Assembly: GCF_003171515.1 (NCBI RefSeq) | Contig: NC_089391.1 | Location: forward strand, 4,216,001 to 4,280,000 | DNA: 64,000 nucleotides | Direction: 5' to 3' | Origin: Pyrenophora tritici-repentis | Lineage: Eukaryota > Ascomycota > Dothideomycetes > Pleosporales > Pleosporaceae | In this document: positions 1-10,539 of the stretch, in pieces | How positions within the stretch are numbered: position 1 is the first letter of the stretch | Layout: each line of letters opens with the position of its first letter | Made by a program: the position numbers and the translations under genes | Notes under the pieces: model-generated | Seen by the model: the letters and a program-made list of their open reading frames with translations, nothing else | Told to the model about the DNA's origin: nothing | Database searches by the model: none

Positions 1-1171
1 ATCTAATTAGTGTTATTCTGACTATCATAGTCATAAGCCTAGCGTTTTAAGATCGCAGTATTAATTCTCCCTACTTACCTATTTTACGTTAATTATATAA
101 TTGGATTATTACTCTGTTTATCTCTCTCGATTTATTACTTCTGTTCTCGTTAAGTCTATTAATTAATCCTGAGACAAAGAGGACTATTATAGATTATGAC
201 CCTAAAATCCTAGCACCTAATGTTATCCTATACATCTACAAGGACTAGCACCTATAGTTCACGCCGCTTAAGAAACACTCGCGCGATCGCGGAGTCTAGG
301 AATATATTAACCTAGATGACAACACTCTTATGCCAGCAATTAAATCTCTTAAGTTAGTCTATCTAGCTATTCTACCTAAGCTCGTTAAGCCTACCTCGCC
401 TACCTTAGAGCTAACGCCCGAATATTAGGTTTCTCTTAAGATGTATAATTATAAGAAGGCAGGCTACTAGCTCGCTATTAAAAATTATAAGGAGGATATT
501 CGCGTCTAAAAAGTCGTATATAGCAAGTAGGTTAGAAAGACTTTGAATATTGAGAATACTAATAAGTAGATTAATTATATAGCTTCTTTAGACTTACTCC
601 TAGTAATTACTATATAACTCCTACGCAGAACATCTACTCTATAGGCTATAGTTAGAGAGATTAAGAAGCGTCTCTCGCTATTAGATTTAAACACTAAAAA
701 CCTCCTCCGTATCTAATACAGGGCTCATTTCGAGAAGGCTAAAACTAGTAAATCTAATATAGATAAATAGCTTACTAATTAGTAGGCTCTCTATATAAAA
801 GCTTAAGCGTTTAAATTTATAAATTTAAGAGAAATCTTACTATCACTTACTTTGTAGATACGTTAGCGGCAAAGATTGCTCTTAACTAGGCACGTAATTT
901 GCGATAAATAATTATAGCTGCGTTAGGTATAGGTTAGCGAATTATGAGCCTTAGTAATCTAGCTAGAGTATCTAACTTAACTATAAAAGAGAATAAATTA
1001 TCTAGCAGAAAGGGTAGATTAACAAAAGTGCTCTCTACGTTTAGCGGTAAACTACTTTAAGTAGAGGAAACTCTAAAGAATTTACTAGAGGACTATAGAA
1101 GTATTACCTATATAAGCCTAGTAAGCTATCTTATTATTAGGAGCCTATTAAATACTATAGCCTTTTATTAG
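1..1171 (+). mobile_element. Element B (RIPped Copia), 5' LTR tail and 5' gag
   Basis: Bases 1-28 match the last part of the LTR at 10191-10384 and the rest matches the gag region at 10385-11525, so the window opens inside the 5' LTR of a second copy of the family called A here. Reading frames carry many TAG and TAA codons, the RIP signature. The copy is interrupted at 1171 by element A in the opposite orientation and resumes at 9382. The heptamer ATTAGTA is present on both sides (1167-1173 and 9382-9388), so the target duplication is probably ATTAG. B is diverged from A at many C/T and G/A positions, as expected for independently RIPped copies. Confidence 0.8.
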
Positions 1172-1173
1172 TA

Positions 1174-1367
1174 TGATAGTTGGGATGACACCGATCAGAT
1201 TCGTTCAAGAGTGGGATCATTGATTGCTCTAAGGACCAGAAAGATCAGACGGCTGGTCCGGTATTTGTACATGATGAATCAGTCCCTTGGCACGGATCCG
1301 GAGTCTCAAAGACCCAATCTGATCACGTGATCATCCGACGTCCAACATCAAGTCCATTTCCGCGACA
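1174..1367 (-). repeat. LTR (a), 3' LTR of left element A
   Basis: 194 bp LTR, reverse orientation. It shares diagnostic bases with LTR (d) at 31312-31505 and not with (b)/(c), for example ATGAATCAGTCCC where (b)/(c) have ATGGATCTGTCCC. It still differs from (d) at about four positions. The reverse complement of the purine-rich tract (GGACTAGGGGGTG) lies just inside it. Confidence 0.85.
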
Positions 1368-1568
1368 CACCCCCTAGTCCGACGCTGTCTCAAAAAGTCG
1401 GACTGCTATTCGCATGATTGGATCACTCATCGTGGTGCCCCTCTATCTTTTTGATCCTCTGTAAGTCAGCCACTAACTGGCGCGCCCCTCTATAGGCATA
1501 AAAGCTGCTCCTCTAGTCGCTTTCGACCATCACACCTTGTTCCTTCGAGCTTTTTTTAAAAAAAAATA

Positions 1569-2002
1569 ACATGGTTGGCAAGCGAGTCGGTCAGGCAAGC
1601 GAGTCGGTCACCCAAAAACACACCAAAAAGCTGAGTTTTGGCAACTCGATATCTCAACAACCACCAAATAGATTTTTCTCAAAGGTTCTACCAGAGCTCT
1701 AGGATTATAACTTTATAAGATTCTATAATTACAGGGCCCTAGCTACTCTAGATATAGAGATATAAAATTTGGGGGCTAAAAAAGCGGGAATTTTTCGTTT
1801 CTGCTTAATAACTCTACAATCAAGTTAGCTATAGCCCTGTAACTATAGAATTTACATGCTTATGTATGTGCAGCTTTACAATAAGATTTTAAGAAAAATC
1901 TATTAGGTGGTTGTTGAGATATCGAGTTGCCAAAACTCAGCTTTTTGGTGTGTTTCTGGGTGACCGACTCGCTTGCCTGACCGACTCGCTTGCCAACCAT
2001 GT
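1569..2002. mobile_element. MITE-1, TIR-bounded 434 bp element
   Basis: Starts ACATGGTTGGCAAGCGAG and ends in its inverse. Terminal inverted repeats run about 110 bp and each contains two copies of a 17 bp subterminal motif with core AAGCGAGTCGGTCA. TA is duplicated at 1567-1568 and 2003-2004. The opposite palindrome arm (around 31105) has the uninterrupted sequence with a single TA, which fixes the boundaries. It has no coding capacity. TIR similarity to Pogo-1 at 33598 suggests mobilisation by a Fot1/pogo-type transposase. Confidence 0.9.
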
Positions 2003-2455
2003 TATGCCTGCTGCATAATCATGAGTTCTCCTTTCTGTTCCTATAAAATGCTTAAAAACAAGTGTTCGCAGCCAGTATATGCGGCTGCTCAGTTCCTTCT
2101 AGTAGCTTTGACCAGTCTCTTAAAATTGATTGATCGCCAACTATATAGCGGTCCAAAAAATCGTCCTAGATAGGCTATATTGTCCTAGACCTTCTGCTCC
2201 TCTGTGTAGAAACCTGCTGAAAAATGACATCCTGAGTCTTTTGCGGTTGAGCGGTTAATCTTGCGTTTTAAAGACTTCGTGAGGTGCGCGGTGATAATTA
2301 ATAATCCTTGCGCTGTGAATAGTCGGAGATTGTTTGTTATGCTAAAAACTAGTTGGCGAGCATCACACTAGCAACGCTGAGAGCGTTGCCCCCGCTAGGC
2401 TAGCGCTAATCCCTAATATTAATGCCTATAGCTTAGTCCTTTGCTTAGCTGCTCT

Positions 2456-3660
2456 ATGTTTTCTACTTTACTATTACAACAATCCTCACTATCGCCTTTA
2501 CTCCGCACTATTACTCCTTCGAATTCCCGCACAGCACGCTCTCCACTCTTCTCGCCTTCGTTCTCCTTTGCTCTTTCTGCTCGTCTTCGTCGTCGCCGCT
2601 CTAGTTATGGTAAGTTTGAGCAGCTGCGCAGCAGTAAGTAAGCAAGATACTAACAAAATACAGCCTAGGACTACTCGCGGCAAGGCCGCTCAACGAGCTA
2701 ATGCCGAATATACTCGCAACTCTAAGATCACTGCCTCTAGTAGCTTGCGTTCGATCGGCGCTCCCTATTCTACTGCTAGTAATTGCTCTAGGCCTAAGTC
2801 TCGTCGCCGCACCACCTCTCTAATTAACGATAATATAAGCCTATTTTCCCGCTCGTCTGTTAAGAAGCAATACAACTCTTAAGCTAGTGCTCTTCGCAAG
2901 TTCGCCTGCGAGCGTTGCGTTAAGCGGTAGGCTTTAAACAATAGTAATAGGCTTTGTTATAATTAGGCTAATAGCAAGAGCAGTTACTGCAAGGCCTGCA
3001 GGAGCTATATGTGTGCTCTAGTATAAGTTTCGCGCTTAGTCCCTAATCTTAATTAGATTAGCTAATGCTGTTCCTAGCGACGAGTCGATCGCTAGTGACG
3101 TTTACGCCGCCATAAAGCAAGGCATGCGTGAGCAGCGCAAGGACGCTTCCTTTGTAAGTAATGCTCTAGTTAATTAATAGCTTGTGCATAGCTAACAAGG
3201 TTATATAGCATATTATTAAGAAGTACCACAATATCGTCTTTAAGATAATCTAGAAGCTTAATAATCGCATTAAGTCTGAGCGTCTATCTACTCGCGCTTC
3301 TAAGAAGGCCCCCGTGTCCTATAACAATAATGATTAATTCGTCTCTAAAGAGGGGACGTCGTTTTTAACATTAATAAATACTATGCCTGCTCTACTTAGA
3401 AAGAGGAGGACTATGTTAATCTCTCTGGCGAGGCTGACTACACTACGCCTACTCGTAAGACGAGCATCTTTCGCTAGGATAAGTATAATCCTTTTCTTGA
3501 TCGTGAGCCTTCTGCTAGTCCTTCGTCTGCTCGAAAGCCTTAGCGTTTTGCTGTTCCTAATCGCGCTGCTGTTCGTTGCAAGTCTATTTAAGACTTTGCT
3601 AATCGCATTAGCAAGATAGCTATTAAGTTTGCTAAGAAGCTTAAGCGTGATGAAGCTTAG
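2456..3660 (+). pseudogene. Opposite-strand accessory gene of element A (left copy), RIP-degenerate
   Basis: Lies between the RNase H end (about 3817) and the 3' LTR, on the strand opposite to pol. Reading CAG/CAA for RIP-type TAG/TAA gives a long coherent protein: a Ser/Arg-rich N-terminus; a Lys/Arg-rich part; a Cys cluster near 2905-3025 containing CERC, CYN and CKACRSYMC, which resembles a small zinc-binding module; then a charged region and a basic helical C-terminus near 3590-3660. Candidate introns have donors GTAAGT at 2610 and near 3152, the latter ending CTAACAAG. Near 3350 this arm has one G fewer than the right arm, which breaks the frame here only. The family is not recognised. 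Confidence 0.55.
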
Positions 3661-3816
3661 GTTCTTTTCTTTTCTGTTGATCTCTTGCTCCTTCTTAGGT
3701 AAGCCTCGCTGATGACGCATTCTAGCTAATTAAGGCCTTTAGCCTTAAGCCTTGTATAGTAGTTTCCTTAATCAGACTAATTTCCTTAGACAACGCTTTA
3801 TTAATTAGCGATCTAT

Positions 3817-6800
3817 TATTTCGTATCTTGAAGATTAAGCTGTGCCTTAAACTTCTTAAACTGTTGTTGGGTCAACGACTTTGTGAGACCATCGGCTAGT
3901 ATTAAGCTGGTCTCTAGGTATTCTACCTAGAACGATCCCTTTGCGTGCTCCTGCCTAAGCCACATGTTCTGAATGTCCACATGTTGTAGTCTTGTTGTGA
4001 TCCGCTTATTTTTCCTAACAACCAGCTAAATCGTTTGTTGATTATCGCACTAGATCTTCTAAACGTCCCTAAGATTAAGGGTTAGTTCCTTAAAGAAGCG
4101 CTTAAGTGCTATAGCTTCTTTAGCTGTATGCTTAAGAGCAAGGAGTTTAGCTTTAGTAGTCGAGGTAGTCACTGTGTTCTAGCGCGTCGCTTTCTAGAAG
4201 ATCGCGCCGCCAAAGAGCATCGCAATATAGCCGTGCGATGAGCGACGCGTTTCCGGATCATCCGCAAAAGACGCGTCGCCACAGATAACTAGGTCTAGTC
4301 TATTGTAGTGCCTATACTAGATAGCATCCTATCGAGTCCTGTATAGATACATAATCACTCGTTCCACCGCCTTTATGTGCTAATCACTTAGATTAGTCAG
4401 GAAATAGGATAGCCTAGAGACAGTAAAGGCTACGTTAGGTCTAAGTATAATAGCCGTGTACAGGACTAATCTAACTCTTTCCTAGTATACCTTAATCTGC
4501 TGCTTAGTTGCCTCTCTATTAGACTTGATTAGTTCTTCCGACGGTAGCGGAGTGAAAGGGAATGTTCTATCCTCTAAGCTAAACTTCTTGGTGATCTTGT
4601 TAATGTACGTGTTATAGACTAGGGTGATCGTCTAAGAGTCTTAGTCCCGAATAACCCTAACCCTAAGGAACCACTTGACTAGTCCTTATGCCTTAATCTT
4701 ATACTTCGAACTAATTACTTTCTATAATTCTATAGCTTGATCTTTAAACTCTTTACGAAATATAAGCAGGATGTCGTCTATATAGAACAACAACAAGAAC
4801 TTGCGATCCTTGTCTAGAAACAGGTAGGGCTCTTCCTTTAAGCACTCTAGTCCTGCTTTCTTAAGCGATCTAGAGAACTTCTTATACTAGAGGAGTAGCG
4901 AGTCTCTTAATCTGTACAACGCGCGATTAAGCCGAACATATATTCTAGGTTTCTTAAATCCGTTAGGTAGCTAACAGAACACAGGATTTTCTGCTATAAT
5001 CTTAGCATTCAAGAATGCTCCTACGACATTAAATTGCATAATCTCTATATCGAACTTAGCTGCGATCGCTATAGCGGTCCTAAAGGATTTGGCCGCCAAC
5101 GTGGCTGCATAAGTAGAATCTAGCGAGTCTTTTTCTTAGAGATCGCCTCTCACAACAATCCGAGCTTTGCCTTAGTTAAGGTACCTATCTTGATCACACT
5201 TATATGTCTAAACCTATTTAAGCGGGAGTAGCTTATTAGGGACTTGATCTATCAGGATCTCGGTCTATATACCTTTTTTCTTAAGCAAATTAATCTTATT
5301 GTTAGAGGCATCTATAAACAGAGGGCGCATTAAATGGCTCTGTAGCTCGCGCTATGTTAGTGGTGGTTTAGGCAGGACGTCCCTATGCGGACGATCCCCC
5401 AAATCAAGTGCCTGCGGCACAGATAGATCGAGCGTCGCTGACATGACTACGGCATTCAGTGTCTTATAACTTGCTCGATCCTCCTAGGTCTTATTTATCC
5501 CTAGTATGTACGTGTGCTTGAAATCGCTCTATAGACTATCTATATCTTGAAGATCCGCGATTAATGCGTGCACACCTCTAGGTGCAGCTCCACCCCCCAG
5601 TTGATCGTCCGGATCCTTGCTTCTGCCTCGTCCACGCCTAATAGGCATATAGCGATAGACTATATTAGGCTCTAGCTAATCTCCCTAGAGTCTCCTACTA
5701 GTCCTTTGTGTAGGCGCACTTAATCTAACATCTAGATCCCCTGTTGGCGCAGTCGCCCTTAAGGAAGATCCCGCCGATGCGCGCGGACGTCCACGACGTC
5801 TCGTGCCTCAAGCAACTAATTGTTCTTAAGTAGTTATTCCCTCTTAATTATCTGCGTCAGTGGACACTAGTTGCGCAGGAGATTTATTAAGTTGCGTTAG
5901 GCGCTCTAGCCCTTCGCCACGTGATCGAGTAACGACTAGATCACCCGTATCTAGATCTCTAATTCCACTAGGTTGATGCATTCCCTGTTGAATACTAGAT
6001 AGGAAACGCCGATTAGCGTCTATCCTAGAGCTATACGGCTTAGGCGTCTGCTTTAGGGTTGCAAGTCTATATCCTAGATTCTAACCTGTGCGAATTCTTA
6101 AATAATTACTAGCTAGTGAATCACTTCGCTTAGTCTCTGCTTGCCCTTATTCCTAATTATTTGGCTGGCCGGCCACTAGTTTAGGTCCTTCGGGTAGCTC
6201 ACCCCTGAGATTGCTCTTAGTGGTTAGATCCGTCGTCTAGATTACCTAATCTCCAAGGGACGGGATATTAATGTCCGCCCCTAGATTATGCAATTCTCCG
6301 ATATTAAGCACATCCGCAAGTTCGATTGCTTGTTCCTTTAGTATCTCATCCTCGTTCTTCCTTATGTAGAAACGAGTCTCGTCAAAGGACACATCGCGAG
6401 AAGTAATTACTTAATTAGTAATAGAGATCTATATCCTATAGAGATTAGACGCTTAATAGCTAACTAAATATCTAATATAACCCCTTAGATTAACTTTAAA
6501 TCCACGACGATCTCGCCCTGCTGCGCGGTCCTAATCTAAGGGATATGCGCGACAGCTATAGGCGTAGATCCCACTCCAATCTGGTCGCAGATCCGCGGTG
6601 CGGTGTCTAATCTGCGCAGGCTCGTACTATCTAAAGTACTGCCTAAACCAGCTCTCGATGATTTTATTAGGAGATCGGTACTAATAGACTACGGTAGGGC
6701 TTCTTGCGTATAGGTAAGCCGCCGCATCTATAATCTTAGGCTAGAGCTTCTTAGGGAAGTTTGTGCTAAGGCGTATCTTAATCGACTTCGTGATTAGCTC

Positions 6801-9030
6801 TTAACCCGCCCGCTCCGCCGAGCTATTTGGCTCATGTGTATATAGCAGAGGACTAAGGATTATAATCCTCTTCTCTTTAGCCTATTCCTCGTATCTTAAT
6901 CGCCCTCTCTAAGGCAAAGTAGCAGTATCGTTATCTTAATAGATTTCTATAATCCGCAAGTCGTACTTCCGTTGTACCTAAGCTTTAAAAGCTGTAATCA
7001 CCCGTATAATCTCTAACAGAGTCTTCCCTTAGACATTATAATTAAAGATTTTGCCTAAAAAATCTTCTTTAATAATTAGAGTAAACTGCTTATTTAATCG
7101 TCCCTTTGGAAAATTGAACAGATCCTACGAGACTCGATAGAATGGTCGGGGGGATCGCTCTCTTGGTCTCCGAGAGATCACCTGTGTGGCATAGGTAGTG
7201 GCACAATGCTCACACTCCAGCTGTCGGGTGCCTTCGATCCTGACGTTCTAGGCAGCTTAGGCGAGTGCTTGCAAAGCTTTTTAACCTAGGTAGCCTAATC
7301 TTTAATGCTACAAAAGCTTATTATCTAATAGAAGTTTTGGCTGAGCCGATCGTCTTACACTGTTTACTAATAGTGGCATAGAAGGATAACGGAATAGCTT
7401 ATATTTAATAAAGACTAGGTTATAGGCGACGTAGAGCTTTCTAAGGATAATGCTGTGCTCTATGTCCCTAGAGCGGATAGTCTAATTATAACTAGTGTAC
7501 TAGAATCTAACCTTCCTAAGCAAGGCTTCAGAAACAATGTTAACATAAAATCCTTTAACAACTATAACGTTCTTAAGCAACAGGTCCTGTAGACTATCTA
7601 GTCTATTAAAGAAATCTTTGAACAGTCAATCACCTACCCCTAAGACTAGTAAGGATTAAGTACTAGCCTTAACTATTAGGTAGTCTAAGCACTTCTTGTA
7701 AGTTCCTAAGACTAATAGGTTCTAATTATTAGCAAGGTAGAGCGCGCCACCGCCGTCGAAGATCGTGCTATAGGAAAATAGGTGACCACTATAGTTAAGG
7801 TTAAAGATAGCATTGCTCAGATCCCTTAAAGTGCGAGGATTAATAATATAAGCTACGATGGTGTTCGTAGTCTTAGACTTTTTAGACGTTTGCTAAGTAG
7901 AATTAATCTTCTATCTAGCTTGTTTTAGCTGTGTAAGCAGCGTTAAAAACTTAGAACTATAAAGCCTTTAGTTAATTATCCTAGTATCCGTGTCAGACAA
8001 ATAGATCGGAGTAGGTCCTAGATTAGATTTTCTAGTGATTGCCTGTTAAAGCCTGCAGCATTTAATAGGCTCCTAATAATAGGATAGCTTGCTAGGTTTG
8101 CACAGACAATACTTCCGTGGTCCTCTAGTTAATCCTCTAGAGTTTCCTCCGCTCGGAGCGGATTTACCGCCAAACGTGGAGAACACTCTAGTTAATCTGC
8201 CCTTTCCGCTAGATGCTTTGTGCTCTTATATAGTTAAGTTAAACACTCTAGCTATATTGTTAAGGCTTATAGTCGGCTAACCTATAGCTAACGCGGTCGT
8301 GATTGTTTATCGCAAATTGCGTGCCTAGTTAGGAGCGATCTTTGCCGCTAACGTATCTAGAAAGTTGGTAACAGCGAGATCACCCTTAACTTCGTAAAGT
8401 TCGAACGCTTAAGCTTTTGTATAGAGAGCCTGCTAATCGTTAAACTACTTATCTACATTAGATTAACTAGTTTTAGCCTTCTCTAAGTGAGCCCTGTATT
8501 AGATGCGCAGGAGGTTCTTAGTGTTCGAATCTAATAGCGAGAGACGCTTCTTAAGCTCCCTAACTACAGCCTGTAGAGTAGATGTTCCGCGCAGGAGTTG
8601 CATAGTAATCGGCAGGAGTAAGTCCTAGGAAACTATACAATTAATCTACTTATTAATATTTGCGATCTTTAAAGCCTTCCTAACCTACTAGTTATATAGG
8701 ACTTTGTAGACGCGAACATCCTCCTCGTGATTTTTGACAGCGAGCTAGTAGGCTGCCTTCTTATAATTATACTCCTTAAGAGAAACCTAGTATTTAGGCG
8801 TTGGCTCTAAGGTAGGCGTGGTAGGCTTAACTAGCTCGGGTAGAATAGCTAGATAGACCAGCTTAAGGGATTCGATCGCTGGCATAAGAGTGTTAACATC
8901 TAGGTTAATATATTCCTAGACTCCGCGATCGCGCGAGTGTTTCTTAAGTAGCGGGAACTATAGGTGCCAGTTCTTATAGGCATATAGAATAACATTAGGT
9001 GCTGGGATTTTAGGGTCGTGATCTGTAATA
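3817..9030 (-). pseudogene. gag-pol of element A (left copy), RIP-degenerate
   Basis: Minus-strand inverse of the better-oriented right copy at 10540-15753; see that entry for the domains. It shows the same stop codons and nearly the same bases, differing where seen only in homopolymer length (for example C5 against C4 around 5394). It cannot encode a protein. Confidence 0.8.
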
Positions 9031-9187
9031 GTCCTCTTTGTCTTAGGATTGATCAATAGACTTAACGAGAACGGAAGTAATAAATAGAGAGAGATGAACG
9101 GAGCAATAATCTAATTATGTAACCAACGTGAAAAAGGTGCGCAAGGAGAATCGATACTGCGATCTTAAAACGCTGGGCTTATAACTA

Positions 9188-9381
9188 TGATAGTTGGGAT
9201 AACACCGATTAGATTCGTTTAAGAGTGGGATCATTAATTGCTCTAAGGACCAGAAAGATTAGACGGCTGGTCTGGTATTTGTACATGATGGATCTGTCCC
9301 TTGGCACGGATCCGGAGTCTCAAAGACCCGATCCGATCACGTGATCATCCGACGTCCAACATCAAGTCCATTTCCGCGACA
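9188..9381 (-). repeat. LTR (b), 5' LTR of left element A
   Basis: 194 bp, identical base for base to the reverse complement of LTR (c) at 10191-10384, including RIP-type changes that distinguish both from LTRs (a) and (d). It is followed at 9382 by resumed element B sequence. Confidence 0.88.
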
Positions 9382-9569
9382 ATTAGTAATTACTATAAAA
9401 TATTATTTAGAACCTACTTTTATCTATCTATCTAACACGAATAATAGGATAATCAACTAAAGGCTTCAAAGTTTCAAGTTTTAAACGCTGCTTATATAAC
9501 TAAAATAAGCGAGATAGAAAACTGATTTTACTTAGTAAATGTCTAAAAAGTCTAAGACTATAAACACTA
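9382..9569 (+). mobile_element. Element B gag fragment between A and MITE-2
   Basis: Continues the gag interrupted at 1171; it is homologous to 11530-11715 of element A with independent C-to-T type differences. It ends at the TA where MITE-2 starts. Its exact inverted copy is 10003-10190. Confidence 0.8.
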
Positions 9570-10002
9570 ACATGGTTGGCAAGCGAGCGGCGCACGCAAG
9601 CGAGCGGCGCACCCAAAAACACACTAAAAAGCGGAGTTTTGGCAACTGAATATCTCAACAACCACCAAATGGATTTTCTTAAAATCTTACTGTGAAGCTG
9701 CACACACATAAGCATGTAGATTGTATAGTTATAGAACTACAGCTAACTTGGTTGTAGAGTTGTCAAGCAAAAACGAAAAATTTCCACATTTTTAGCCCCC
9801 AAACTCTATATCTCTACATCTAGAGTAGTTAGGGCCCTATAATCATAGGATCTTATAGAATTATAATCCTAGAGTTCTAGTAAAACTTTTAAGAAAAATC
9901 TATTTGGTGGTTGTTGAGATATTCAGTTCCCATAACTCCGCTTTTTGGTGTGTTTTTGGGTGCGCCGCTCGCTTGCGTGCGCCGCTCGCTTGCCAACCAT
10001 GT
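9570..10002. mobile_element. MITE-2, 433 bp, the spacer of the giant palindrome
   Basis: Same family as MITE-1 in the opposite orientation. TIRs of about 100 bp begin ACATGGTTGGCAAGCGAG and each has two copies of a subterminal motif with core AAGCGAGCGGCGCA, which differs from MITE-1's core. TA is present on both sides (9568-9569, 10003-10004). The sequences flanking it are perfect inverted copies of each other, so the MITE ends coincide exactly with the palindrome arms. It is non-coding. Confidence 0.9.
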
Positions 10003-10190
10003 TAGTGTTTATAGTCTTAGACTTTTTAGACATTTACTAAGTAAAATCAGTTTTCTATCTCGCTTATTTTAGTTATATAAGCAGCGTTTAAAACTTGAAA
10101 CTTTGAAGCCTTTAGTTGATTATCCTATTATTCGTGTTAGATAGATAGATAAAAGTAGGTTCTAAATAATATTTTATAGTAATTACTAAT
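10003..10190 (-). mobile_element. Inverted copy of the element B gag fragment
   Basis: Exact reverse complement of 9382-9569. It forms the first part of the right palindrome arm before LTR (c). Confidence 0.85.
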
Positions 10191-10384
10191 TGTCGCGGAA
10201 ATGGACTTGATGTTGGACGTCGGATGATCACGTGATCGGATCGGGTCTTTGAGACTCCGGATCCGTGCCAAGGGACAGATCCATCATGTACAAATACCAG
10301 ACCAGCCGTCTAATCTTTCTGGTCCTTAGAGCAATTAATGATCCCACTCTTAAACGAATCTAATCGGTGTTATCCCAACTATCA
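10191..10384 (+). repeat. LTR (c), 5' LTR of right element A
   Basis: 194 bp, TGTCGCGG...CTATCA, the mirror image of LTR (b). It is preceded by CTAAT, the inverse of the ATTAG target duplication of the left copy. Confidence 0.88.
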
Positions 10385-10539
10385 TAGTTATAAGCCCAGC
10401 GTTTTAAGATCGCAGTATCGATTCTCCTTGCGCACCTTTTTCACGTTGGTTACATAATTAGATTATTGCTCCGTTCATCTCTCTCTATTTATTACTTCCG
10501 TTCTCGTTAAGTCTATTGATCAATCCTAAGACAAAGAGG

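Larger units (their letters stand above)
1172..9381 (-). mobile_element. Element A, left copy (RIPped Copia, reads right to left)
   Basis: A complete degenerate LTR retrotransposon on the minus strand. Its 5' LTR is at 9188-9381 and its 3' LTR at 1174-1367 (about 194 bp each; ends TGTCGCGG..CTATCA, possibly plus TA). The internal order is gag, protease, integrase, RT, RNase H (Copia order), followed by an extra opposite-strand gene and the 3' LTR. It is inserted in element B with probable target duplication ATTAG and carries MITE-1 near its 3' end. It is the inverted partner of 10191-17246 plus 30774-31505. Confidence 0.85.
2256..9569 (+). repeat. Left arm of giant inverted repeat (inner, near-identical part)
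   Basis: Reverse complement of 10003-17246 plus the start of 30774 onward. Paired coordinates sum to 19572 near the centre and about 19570 near 2450, so few indels have accumulated. Every segment compared by eye was identical, including RIP-type mutations and all of LTR (b) against (c), except for homopolymer length changes. Farther out (1174-2255) the arms differ by a 22 bp indel and several substitutions. Confidence 0.9.

Noticed and set aside
3383..3619. Hydrophobic 78-codon ORF (and its mirror 15950-16240) that looks like a membrane protein
   Set aside because: It is a wrong-frame reading of the antisense accessory gene; the frame with acidic and basic motifs is the coherent one.
3334..3720. 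128-codon minus-strand ORF and its 145-codon mirror at 15849-16286
   Set aside because: Shadow of the accessory gene on the opposite strand; composition is an artefact of RIP-depleted stops in that frame.
8089..8280. 63-codon ORF, duplicated at 11292-11483
   Set aside because: Antisense to the gag of element A; it is duplicated only because it lies in the palindrome.
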